From Neoalteromonas arenosi (GTDB lineage: Bacteria > Pseudomonadota > Gammaproteobacteria > Enterobacterales > Alteromonadaceae), in contig NZ_JAUCBP010000007.1 of assembly GCF_030362855.1 (NCBI RefSeq), positions 1-64,000 of the forward strand: a DNA stretch of 64,000 nt, read 5' to 3'. The position numbers and the translations under genes are program-made. Under the pieces are notes generated by a model. It did no database searches. It saw only the letters and a list, made by a program, of their open reading frames with translations, and was not told where the DNA came from. Numbering within the stretch: position 1 is the stretch's first letter; each line of letters opens with the position of its first letter. Shown here in pieces: positions 56,341 through 64,000 of this stretch.

Positions 56341-57824
56341 GCAGTTTTCGATTCCACTAAACGTAAATTTTGTGCTTGTCCAAGAACCCGAGCTTCGCGC
56401 TCTTTGAGTTGTTTCAAATAGCGGCGTAACAACTGGCTGATATGCGTACTGCGCTCAATATAATCAAGTTGTGGCCAAGTCGCTTTCTCACCATTGCGAA
56501 TTAATTCCGCGATACTCTCAACGGTAGGATTGGACCATAAATGAGCCAAACTGCGCATGCCGCGCTCGGGTAAAATATTGATGTCCCCAACATATTGTTG
56601 ATCGATTACCGAACGCAATTTGTGAATGGCTAATTTCGCCGCGCGATTACCTACTGCTGACTCCAATACATCAAACGCATAGATACTATTCACTTTGGCC
56701 AGATTGGTAATGTGACGCATGGTAATACTCGATACACTATTGGCGTCTTTGCGATTACGCGACAAAAATGGCACCGCTAACGGGTTGGTCTGACTGACAA
56801 TACTATGGTTTACACCGTACAAGCGCGCTAGACGCTCGAAAGGTAAATCAGCCATCAACGAGCCGTCAGCAAATCGGCGATTCGGTATGTATGGGACAAT
56901 TTCTCCTGCGGCGTTTTTAGCCCGTAACTGCACCGGACTGAACACAATTGGCACCGCACATGAAGCACGCACTGCTTGGGTAATAATCGCATTGGGCGAT
57001 GTTTTTGCGTTCAGCAAACGCGAAAACTGATGTAGATCGGCAGGTGAAACCGTTATCGTAATGTGTAAACCCGTGCGTTTAAAGGCCTCTTCAAACGTCA
57101 TTACATCAAACATTTCAATCAGCGCATTTTCGAGTTGCGTACTGTCAAACATGCTTTTGCCGGTAACGCCTTTAAACACTCGCCAATTGCGGAATTTATT
57201 GTATATAAACTCCGCATTCAAAACATCGATCAATTCATCGCGTGTGCGAGTGCCGAGCATTGCGGCAATGATTGAGCCAGCGCTTGCACCTGAAATTACA
57301 CCGGGTAGTAAATCGCGTTCATTCAACGATTTAACCACACCGCAATGAAAGAATCCGAGGCCTGCACCACCGCTTAGCATTAAACAGCTGCGGCCAAATG
57401 CATGTGCAGTTTCTTCGAAGAATGATAATTTTTCGTAGAAGTCTACTTCTGTTTCATTGGCAGCGTATATATCGTCAAGTGCGCCAGCGACTTGTTGATT
57501 GAATTCTTCAATCAAATGCTTGGTGCCAAGCTTAGATTGATGCTGCAGCACGGGATTGGCAATGTTGCCTAGATTACCGTGTAAGCCTTCATGGAGTATC
57601 GACATCAGGCTTAAAATATCACCTTGACCGCGGGCCAACTTTATCCGTTGTACCCGTTTACGGATCAAACGATAATCGTAATCTCGGCAGGGGTCTTTTG
57701 CTTTCCATTCGTTGGCACCAGAGAGCTCGTCGTGTTCGGCACACGCTTCGCGATACTCCCCATAGGTCTCTGCATGTTCAATGGCATCATCCAATTGCGC
57801 CAATCGATTGTTAAACAAAGGCAT
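56337..57824 (-). CDS. Patatin-like phospholipase with DUF3336 N-domain
   Basis: 495-residue patatin-type lipase, the bacterial relative of yeast TGL triacylglycerol lipases. The N-terminal DUF3336 region (1-135) includes RDYDYRLIRKRVQ and SILHEGLHGNLGNIANP. The patatin domain has the oxyanion loop LSGGAGLGFFHCGVVKSL near 155, the nucleophile elbow GVISGASAGSIIAAMLG (Ser in GASAG) near 178 and the catalytic DGS in RFADGSLMADLPF near 318. AAAGGTG precedes the ATG. It would release fatty acids from stored neutral lipid. Confidence 0.92.
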   Translation of the reverse strand: MPLFNNRLAQLDDAIEHAETYGEYREACAEHDELSGANEWKAKDPCRDYDYRLIRKRVQRIKLARGQGDILSLMSILHEGLHGNLGNIANPVLQHQSKLGTKHLIEEFNQQVAGALDDIYAANETEVDFYEKLSFFEETAHAFGRSCLMLSGGAGLGFFHCGVVKSLNERDLLPGVISGASAGSIIAAMLGTRTRDELIDVLNAEFIYNKFRNWRVFKGVTGKSMFDSTQLENALIEMFDVMTFEEAFKRTGLHITITVSPADLHQFSRLLNAKTSPNAIITQAVRASCAVPIVFSPVQLRAKNAAGEIVPYIPNRRFADGSLMADLPFERLARLYGVNHSIVSQTNPLAVPFLSRNRKDANSVSSITMRHITNLAKVNSIYAFDVLESAVGNRAAKLAIHKLRSVIDQQYVGDINILPERGMRSLAHLWSNPTVESIAELIRNGEKATWPQLDYIERSTHISQLLRRYLKQLKEREARVLGQAQNLRLVESKTA

Positions 57825-58030
57825 ACATCACCTTTAAAAGCTATTTATCTTGAATCAGTGTAAACAAAATGTTTAGAAACCACTACCCAATTTATTGAGT
57901 TAACGTATTGTGGCTAATACCCAGCAATAATCATCAAATTAGGCGATGTTTGGTGGTTACGCCGACAAAACTTTAGGTTACACTCTGATATTGTAGTAAT
58001 TCACGATAAAACAAGGCGCAAATCGTCGCT

Positions 58031-59239
58031 ATGGAATGGATCCTCGCCAATCTGATGCTTTTCACCATCCCACTGGTTAGTGCGGTGGTGGGCTGGTTCA
58101 CTAATTTTTTAGCCGTAAAAATGATGTTCTATCCCATCGAGTTTTTTGGCATCAAACCGATATTTGGTTGGCAAGGCTTGATCCCTGCCAAACGACGAGA
58201 GATGGCAGAAATAGAAGTAGAACTAGTACTTGGGAAGTTATTGAGCGTAGAAGAGCTTGCCGAGCGTCTCGACCCTGAAGAGCTAACTAAAGCTATACAG
58301 CGGCGTCTCAAACAAGTCGTGAAGAAAATCGTCAACGAAGTTATGCGCGAATCTGCACCGCATTTGTGGGCGGGGTTGCCGGCTGCAGGCAAAGATTTGG
58401 TCTACGCGCGGATCGAGGCAGATATTCCCAATGTCGTACACAAGCTAGTCAATGACTTTCAACACAACGTAAACGAAATTCTCGACATCAAGGAGCTCGT
58501 GGTCGAGCAATTGGTTAGCGAGCCCGAATTGATCAATGAAATTTTCTTGAAATCGGGAGAGAAAGAGTTTCCGTTTATCGTAAAATCTGGATTCTATTTT
58601 GGCTTCTTATTCGGTTTGCCAACAATGCTCTTTTGGTACTTCTATCAAACATGGTGGATATTGCCTTTGGGGGGATTGTTAGTGGGGTACGCCACAAATT
58701 GGATTGCGATAAAAATAATCTTTGAGCCCAAACACCCCGTCAAGCTTGGTCCAGTCAAAATCCAAGGCATGTTTCTCAAACGACAAAATGAGGTGGCTCG
58801 AGTTTACTCCGATATCATTGAACAAAAGCTGATCAACTCAAAAAATATCACCAATATGATTTTACATGGATCTGGCTCACAGCAGTTGTTAGAGCTTATT
58901 GAACTACACGTAAACGATGCTATCGAGCGCTATGTGTCTATCGCACAGCCTTATTTTGCGCTGGGTGTTGGTTCAGAAAACTATTTCCAAATGAAAGAGC
59001 TCGCGGTTAAGCAAATTTTCTTAAACTCGGACAAGTACCTCATGTATGCTTATGATTATGCTAATAAAGCTTTACAAGTGGGGGATGATTTGTGTGCGCG
59101 AATGCAAGAATTGAGTCCGGAAGAGTTCGAAGGTGTGTTGCGTCCTGCATATCAAGCAGATGAATGGAAGTTAATTGTTACAGGTGCTGTACTAGGAGGC
59201 ATTGCCGGGGTTGCCCAGCTTTATTTTGTCTTCGGTTAG
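58031..59239 (+). CDS. DUF445 membrane protein
   Basis: 402-residue protein of the DUF445 family. A TM segment at 8-32 with GWFTNFLAVKMMF, a soluble helical part rich in Glu/Lys, a second hydrophobic pair at about 188-235 with the repeat-like VGYATNWIAIKIIF, and a C-terminal TM (385-402). The two xxTNxLAVKMxF/TNWIAIKIIF motifs are the family hallmark. Function unknown. TetR and WS/DGAT genes follow within 10 bp each. Confidence 0.88.
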   Translation: MEWILANLMLFTIPLVSAVVGWFTNFLAVKMMFYPIEFFGIKPIFGWQGLIPAKRREMAEIEVELVLGKLLSVEELAERLDPEELTKAIQRRLKQVVKKIVNEVMRESAPHLWAGLPAAGKDLVYARIEADIPNVVHKLVNDFQHNVNEILDIKELVVEQLVSEPELINEIFLKSGEKEFPFIVKSGFYFGFLFGLPTMLFWYFYQTWWILPLGGLLVGYATNWIAIKIIFEPKHPVKLGPVKIQGMFLKRQNEVARVYSDIIEQKLINSKNITNMILHGSGSQQLLELIELHVNDAIERYVSIAQPYFALGVGSENYFQMKELAVKQIFLNSDKYLMYAYDYANKALQVGDDLCARMQELSPEEFEGVLRPAYQADEWKLIVTGAVLGGIAGVAQLYFVFG

Positions 59240-59248
59240 GAGGAGTAC

Positions 59249-59890
59249 ATGAAAACTGCAGAACGGGTCCTTGCTACATCGTTGGAGTTGTTCAATTATC
59301 ACGGCGAGAGCTCGGTGACCAGTGTAGATATTGCCAATGAAATGGATATCAGTCCAGGCAATTTGTACTACCACTTTAAAGGCAAAGAACTTATCGTTGA
59401 CGCCTTGTTCGATATTCATACCCATCAATTTGACCGTCTCCTTGACGTACAAAACATTGATAAGCTTACGTTAGAAGAGTACTTCTATTACCTTTACCTA
59501 TTGCTTGAGCATATTCATCTTTATCGTTTCTTATATCGTTCGCCCATGGACTTGATGGAAAAATACCCTAAGGTCGCGAAAAACTTGGTGCGTTTGGTAA
59601 AGCGTTTGGAAGCTAAATTAGAGTCAGTTCTCACATTGGCGCAACAACGTGAATTGCTGAGCCTGACAGACAATGAATTGAAATCGCTAGTAGAGATGAT
59701 GAGTTTAACCATCGTTCAGTCCAGCCAGTATTATCAAATGAAAGGCGATGTGGATGATGATCACCAAATTTATAGTACACTGGCACTGTTGTTGACATTA
59801 TTGACACCAAGAATGCGCGTGCCGGTGGAAAACTTAACCGAGCTGCAACAGCAATTGTCATTACATGCATTTACCCGCGGAAACACATAG
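59249..59890 (+). CDS. TetR/AcrR family transcriptional regulator
   Basis: 213-residue TetR repressor. The HTH (about 12-50) reads YHGESSVTSVDIANEMDISPGNLYYHFKGKELIVDALF, and a helical ligand domain follows. GGAGGAG lies in front of the start. It starts 9 bp after the DUF445 gene and ends 9 bp before WS/DGAT, so it is probably a regulator of this lipid unit. Confidence 0.93.
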   Translation: MKTAERVLATSLELFNYHGESSVTSVDIANEMDISPGNLYYHFKGKELIVDALFDIHTHQFDRLLDVQNIDKLTLEEYFYYLYLLLEHIHLYRFLYRSPMDLMEKYPKVAKNLVRLVKRLEAKLESVLTLAQQRELLSLTDNELKSLVEMMSLTIVQSSQYYQMKGDVDDDHQIYSTLALLLTLLTPRMRVPVENLTELQQQLSLHAFTRGNT

Positions 59891-59899
59891 GCAGACGCA

Positions 59900-61378
59900 A
59901 TGAATAAGCGAGCAAAAGCGAAGACGTTAACGTTTTTGGATAAAACATTTTGGCTGACGGAATCCGTTGATAACCCGAAACATGTAGCCAGTTTGCAACT
60001 GCTGAAAAAACCAGAAAGTGCAGCGCCCGACTATGTGGAAGCTTTGTACAACGAAGTCAGCCAATACGATAAAGCGTCGGCGCCGTTTAATTGTCATGTG
60101 AGGAGTTTTCTCGGCTTTCCACTGCGCTTAGTACCCAGTACACGTCTAGACATGCACTATCACGTGCAAATACACAAAGTGGATGATATGTCAGATAGAC
60201 CTGCACTCGATGAGTACATCGCAAAAATGCACGAAGTGATGCTCGATCGCGATAAGCCTCTTTGGCAATTTCACTTTATTCACGACGGTAAAAGCGATGT
60301 TTACGGTATATACGTCAAAGTCCATCACATGTACGGTGACGGTGCGACGCTAGTCCGCTGGTTTCAACAGGGGTATCACACCGAATCCACGACCGAGAGC
60401 TTTATTCCGGTTTGGGCGGTCAAGCGCAAGCGCAATAAAGGTCCCAGAGTAAAATTTTGGCGCAAGATGTTACGTCAAACCTGGAGTCTGTTAGTTGCTA
60501 CCAAAGACCTATTAGTTATTTTTATTCGTTTGTTTTTCAAGATTATTTGGATTAATCGGCACTATATGCCAATCCCATTTAGCGGCACCAGAACCGTCCT
60601 TACTGGACAAGTTAAGTCTGGACGCGCCGTTGCAACGATGGATATTGATTTTGAGCGCGTGCGAGTTGTCGGAAAAAAGACGCGTGCTTCAGCAAATGAA
60701 ATCCTGTTATGCGTCTTCGATATTGCAATTCACCGTTTTTTGCAGGATTACGGTCACACCTTTGAAAAAGCCTTGTTTACAAATATGCCAATTAATTTAC
60801 GCAAACCCGGTGAGCAGACTTCAGGTAATAAGATTGCCATTGTGCCGGTCGAGCTTGCCCATGGCGAAACAGACCCATATGTGCGTTTGCGACAAATTAT
60901 TGCCAATCACCGCATTGTGAAGCATGCGGCGCAACATGCTAGTCCCGGTGCATTTAGCTATTACACTGTGGTAATTCAATCGTTTGCGCTCATTTTTGAA
61001 GTTTTGCGTTTGTCGAATGTGACTCGGCCGATTGCAAATTTGTTAGTTTCAAATGTACCGGGCCCCGCTGAAAAACGTTATTTAAAAGACAGTGAACTCA
61101 TTGCCAACTATCCGGTTTCAACCATGACGCCGGGGGGCGGTGTTAACATCACCTTGATGACCTATTCAGGCGTCGCGAATATCGGCATGGTGTGTTGCAA
61201 TAAAAACATTAAGACATTACAACCCCTCGCAGAATACTGTGCGGAGGCATTTGACCTACTTGAAAAGAGCATTGATGATCCGACAGTCAATATTGCTGAT
61301 ATCGGCGAGCACATTGCGGAAATGCCAGTGTCAATAGTGACCGAAACCTTACACACAGAGAGCAAACAGGCCAGTTAA
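59900..61378 (+). CDS. Wax ester synthase / diacylglycerol acyltransferase
   Basis: 492-residue WS/DGAT bifunctional acyltransferase that makes wax esters and triacylglycerol from acyl-CoA. The catalytic HHxxxDG motif is KVHHMYGDGATLVRW (near 140). The C-terminal family motifs VSNVPGPAEKRYL and GGGVNITLMTYSGVANIG are present. A hydrophobic stretch near 195-215 fits membrane contact. It follows TetR by 9 bp and is ended by a strong terminator. Confidence 0.94.
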   Translation: MNKRAKAKTLTFLDKTFWLTESVDNPKHVASLQLLKKPESAAPDYVEALYNEVSQYDKASAPFNCHVRSFLGFPLRLVPSTRLDMHYHVQIHKVDDMSDRPALDEYIAKMHEVMLDRDKPLWQFHFIHDGKSDVYGIYVKVHHMYGDGATLVRWFQQGYHTESTTESFIPVWAVKRKRNKGPRVKFWRKMLRQTWSLLVATKDLLVIFIRLFFKIIWINRHYMPIPFSGTRTVLTGQVKSGRAVATMDIDFERVRVVGKKTRASANEILLCVFDIAIHRFLQDYGHTFEKALFTNMPINLRKPGEQTSGNKIAIVPVELAHGETDPYVRLRQIIANHRIVKHAAQHASPGAFSYYTVVIQSFALIFEVLRLSNVTRPIANLLVSNVPGPAEKRYLKDSELIANYPVSTMTPGGGVNITLMTYSGVANIGMVCCNKNIKTLQPLAEYCAEAFDLLEKSIDDPTVNIADIGEHIAEMPVSIVTETLHTESKQAS

Positions 61379-61400
61379 CCGTAGTTTAGCTAATTCAACA

Positions 61401-61428
61401 AAAACGCCGAGTAATTGCTCGGCGTTTT
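61401..61428. terminator. Bidirectional terminator between WS/DGAT and S9 peptidase
   Basis: Stem AAAACGCCGAG / CTCGGCGTTTT with loop TAATTG; the A- and T-runs serve both converging genes. Confidence 0.93.
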
Positions 61429-61450
61429 TGTTGCAGTATAAATGGAAAGA

Positions 61451-63403
61451 CTATTCCGCTGTTTCTGATGTCCGATGCACAGCAGGTTTTTTCAAGTGTT
61501 TATGGAAAAACGGCATTACCCACTCGTACATCTGTTTCACTTCATCGGTTGAAGTAAAAGAGTGACCTGAGTTACGCATTATTTCGCGCCTGTGCTCAAT
61601 ACCATACATTGAAAGCATGTGACTCATGCGCCATGTATGTTCAACATCTACGATACGGTCCTTAGTACCGTGAATGAGCATGATGGGGGTTTGAATATTC
61701 TGCGCGTTGTAAACCGGTGAATATGATTTGAGCTCTTCCATCTGAACACTCGGATCGCCAATGATTTCTTTGAGTTTTTCAGTTAGGAGCTCGTTGTTCT
61801 GTACAGAACTAGTGTTAAATAACAAGGGTAAGTCCATTACACCCGCAAAAGAAACCGCGCATTTGTATGTGTCTGGCTCCCTTAGAACACCCATTACCGC
61901 TGAGTACCCTCCATAGCTACCACCAAATAAACATACACGGTCTTGATCTAAAGCTGCGTATGATGAAAAAGCATTTTGCACAGCGGCGTTAATATCATCT
62001 TCGATAGCGCGCCCCCACTGTTGCATGCCTTGCTGTTCAAAATCCCGACCATAGCCACCGGAGCCACGGTAGTTGACTCGTAAGACGGCATAGCCATTAT
62101 GCACGAGCCATTCAACATCCCCTGTGAGGTATTGGGTGTCATACACACCAATTGGCCCGCCGTGCGGCATAATGATCAGTGGTACGCTATTGGCATCATT
62201 TAAATCAATATGCGCAGGATAAGAGAGAAAGGCTTCAATTGAGTATTGGTCATTGATCGCCGTTTCGAAAACGACCTTATTTGACAGTGTCACATCATCT
62301 AACCAAGGAAACAGTGATTCAAATGCATTACAGGCCTGCCCATATTTGGAACAGTACAGCAGCTGGCCTGGATTATTGTCGCCGTAACGTGCGATGATCA
62401 TTGAGCTTGCATCAGCAGAGCTATCAAAAACGGTATGATTTAACGTTTCTTCTTGGGCTGCAATTACTTCGTATACGCGCTGAGCTTCAGGATCGATAAA
62501 GTATCGATTTAATCGCCCCTGCTCTAAGTAGGTAACTGCTATTGGGGCTTGTCCGTCACCCGCCATAACAATTGATCGCACATCCCGTTCCGGATGCTCG
62601 TATATCACTTCTGTTACGCTGGCACTGGCCAGATCAAATACCACCGCAGCCCGCTTGTCACGTTGATAGTCGGTTATAACCCATAGCTTAGTATTGTTCT
62701 CATCAACGCCATAAATATTGAAATAAGTATCTTCGTCGCCCGTCCAGATTGATTTCATCTTGCGTGAACTTTCTCGTTGGCGGCTCCATAAAATTGGTTT
62801 GTTGTCTTCATAGGAAATACCAGCGCGAAGACGACTACCTTGGTCGGTGACCCACTCTATGATCTTGCCGCTATTGGCATTGAATTTACTGCGTTTTTGA
62901 AAGCGATAAGGCTTATCAGCAAACAGGGGATACTTGTGTACATCACTGAAGACCTTGTCATCATTCCAGCGGTACTGAGCAAAAAGAATCGCGTTAGGTT
63001 GGTTAGGCAGGCGATCAACGATGTATCCTTGCACATCGATAAAATCACGCCGTACTTCAGTTACACCTGACTCATCATAAGCCAACTCAAGAATCATGGT
63101 ACCAATCTTGCCACTGGATTTATTGCGCGTTTGTATGGCGAGGACGTCCTCCGAGAGCCACTCCAAATGCTGAATGTAAAATCGATTATTAACACCATAC
63201 ACGTCAGTGTAGGGTACAGTTTGACTGCCGACATAAACAGACCCAACCTTCTCATAAACTAACATGTCACCACTAGGGCTCAATATCGCTTGACCCACAA
63301 CAGGTCTGCGAAAAAAGTCTTCCACAGGTAATTTTTCCTGTTGCGCTTGCAGTGTAAAAGTGATGCTTGAGAAAACGACGCTAAATAATAGATACCACTT
63401 CAT
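61451..63403 (-). CDS. Secreted S9 family (prolyl oligopeptidase-type) peptidase
   Basis: 650-residue serine peptidase with a signal peptide (1-20, ending LQA). A beta-propeller-like N-domain (about 30-380) covers a C-terminal alpha/beta-hydrolase domain. The nucleophile is in FGGSYGGYSAVMG (near 495), the Asp in IHGTKDRIVD (near 580) and the His in NSGHSFTS (near 615). PHGGPIGVYD and the GSGGYG loop are also typical. Likely cleaves short peptides in the periplasm. It shares one base with the end of the next upstream gene. Confidence 0.93.
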   Translation of the reverse strand: MKWYLLFSVVFSSITFTLQAQQEKLPVEDFFRRPVVGQAILSPSGDMLVYEKVGSVYVGSQTVPYTDVYGVNNRFYIQHLEWLSEDVLAIQTRNKSSGKIGTMILELAYDESGVTEVRRDFIDVQGYIVDRLPNQPNAILFAQYRWNDDKVFSDVHKYPLFADKPYRFQKRSKFNANSGKIIEWVTDQGSRLRAGISYEDNKPILWSRQRESSRKMKSIWTGDEDTYFNIYGVDENNTKLWVITDYQRDKRAAVVFDLASASVTEVIYEHPERDVRSIVMAGDGQAPIAVTYLEQGRLNRYFIDPEAQRVYEVIAAQEETLNHTVFDSSADASSMIIARYGDNNPGQLLYCSKYGQACNAFESLFPWLDDVTLSNKVVFETAINDQYSIEAFLSYPAHIDLNDANSVPLIIMPHGGPIGVYDTQYLTGDVEWLVHNGYAVLRVNYRGSGGYGRDFEQQGMQQWGRAIEDDINAAVQNAFSSYAALDQDRVCLFGGSYGGYSAVMGVLREPDTYKCAVSFAGVMDLPLLFNTSSVQNNELLTEKLKEIIGDPSVQMEELKSYSPVYNAQNIQTPIMLIHGTKDRIVDVEHTWRMSHMLSMYGIEHRREIMRNSGHSFTSTDEVKQMYEWVMPFFHKHLKKPAVHRTSETAE

Positions 63404-64000
63404 TATTCTGCCTCCTGATGATAGCGCTGCTGGTAATAGTGTGACAAAAATGGATCAGAGGGCATTAATGCGTTATGCCACTCATAGCGGTGCAGCAAGT
63501 ATGGATATTGTTCCTCAAGTAGCTTGATAGAAATTGCTGAACGATCATGTAGGTCGGCTCTGGCACCATGGTTAGTGCTTTCAAATATAAATACTCCAGC
63601 AAAATTCAGTCGTTTCGGCGTTACTGTAAAGACCATGGCGTCATCGGTAAAATCGTAAAATGTGTAGCTCGTAGAGCCTGCAACATCAATGTTGCTGTCT
63701 TGTAATGCAAACCCATTGAAACCAAGTTCAACTCTATCCCAGCGGTATGTGCCTTTATCCAAAGCGCGCACTTCAAAGTGTTGGTCGTAGACAAGTGGGC
63801 CAATCTTGAAGCTACTTAATACACCTTCACCGACAATTGAAATTTTGGGTGCAACGCCATAAGAATACGCAGACACTATGGTCAGCCCTTGAGTGTCATC
63901 TACCGTTTCTAACTCAACGCGAGCGTCAATGCGTTCCTCTAATCGACCGAGTAGTTTCTCGTAAGTGTCAACACGACGCTCTAGCCAGTTTTCGATAGTG
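63403..64000 (-). CDS. Unrecognised protein, 5' end beyond the window
   Basis: The frame is open from its stop at 63403 to the right edge (about 198 codons visible), so the gene starts outside. The visible N-terminal part (LERRVDTYEKLLGRLEERI) is coiled-coil-like; the rest looks like beta-rich secreted or periplasmic material (EVRALDKGTYRWDRVEL, GSTSYTFYDFTDDAMVFTVTP) and ends PFLSHYYQQRYHQEAE. A GTG at 63875 is in frame but is not taken as start because coding character continues upstream. It is followed directly by the S9 peptidase gene. Confidence 0.75.
   Translation of the reverse strand, partial: TIENWLERRVDTYEKLLGRLEERIDARVELETVDDTQGLTIVSAYSYGVAPKISIVGEGVLSSFKIGPLVYDQHFEVRALDKGTYRWDRVELGFNGFALQDSNIDVAGSTSYTFYDFTDDAMVFTVTPKRLNFAGVFIFESTNHGARADLHDRSAISIKLLEEQYPYLLHRYEWHNALMPSDPFLSHYYQQRYHQEAE

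Overview
The window reads as ordinary chromosome of a gammaproteobacterium, apparently a free-living, probably marine, lipid-storing heterotroph with GC in the mid-40s by eye. Several blocks keep the E. coli gene order: apt-dnaX-ybaB-recR-htpG-adk; hisG-D-C-B-H-A-F-IE with bifunctional hisB and hisIE; a yoaA-type helicase with tsaB, then fadD-rnd; ycgL-FAH hydrolase-ycgN; and dsbB near fadR. Non-enteric features are phasins, a wax ester synthase/diacylglycerol acyltransferase (WS/DGAT), a bacteriophytochrome and an HvfABC-type modified-peptide operon. The genus cannot be named from sequence alone.

Layout. 1-923: 3' part of a 5S rRNA, its terminator, a second short 5S remnant with its own terminator, and palindrome-rich non-coding DNA. 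924-5158: RND permease and its periplasmic adaptor. 5314-7464: hvfA-hvfB-hvfC, with a precursor carrying 14 EGKCG motifs. 7580-18870: a 42-residue membrane peptide, then apt-dnaX-ybaB, interrupted by a heme oxygenase/bacteriophytochrome pair, then recR-htpG-adk and a MAPEG protein. 18949-20181: Hsp20 chaperone under a sigma32-like promoter with a ROSE-like RNA thermometer, then lepB. 20281-29621: the histidine operon (minus strand) with promoter, leader peptide and attenuator, followed downstream by a GNAT enzyme and an FAD amine oxidase. 29775-42552: mixed housekeeping and hypothetical genes (diguanylate cyclase, ACT protein, GST, TraB/GumN, pirin, enoyl-reductase-like, DUF2855, TauE, GH13, LysR). 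42639-52728: helicase, tsaB, hydrolase, fadD, rnd, ycgL, lytic transglycosylase, FAH hydrolase, ycgN, dsbB. 53050-61378: fadR, two phasins, an unknown gene paired with a DUF3336 patatin, DUF445, TetR and WS/DGAT. 61451-64000: an S9 peptidase and the 3' part of an unknown gene that runs off the window.

How the parts work together. FadR, FadD, phasins, patatin lipase and WS/DGAT form a fatty-acid activation, storage and mobilisation neighbourhood; FadR has a candidate operator in front of its own gene. HvfB and HvfC would convert HvfA cysteines into modified copper-binding groups. Heme oxygenase would make the biliverdin that the phytochrome binds.

Most noteworthy signals: the 14-motif HvfA precursor; an in-frame A_AAA_AAG frameshift site in dnaX leading at once to a -1 frame stop; the phytochrome module placed inside a conserved recombination/replication operon; the double heat control in front of hsp20; the his attenuator with a His4 leader; and the FadR-like operator. 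No CRISPR array, transposase, prophage or tRNA gene was seen.
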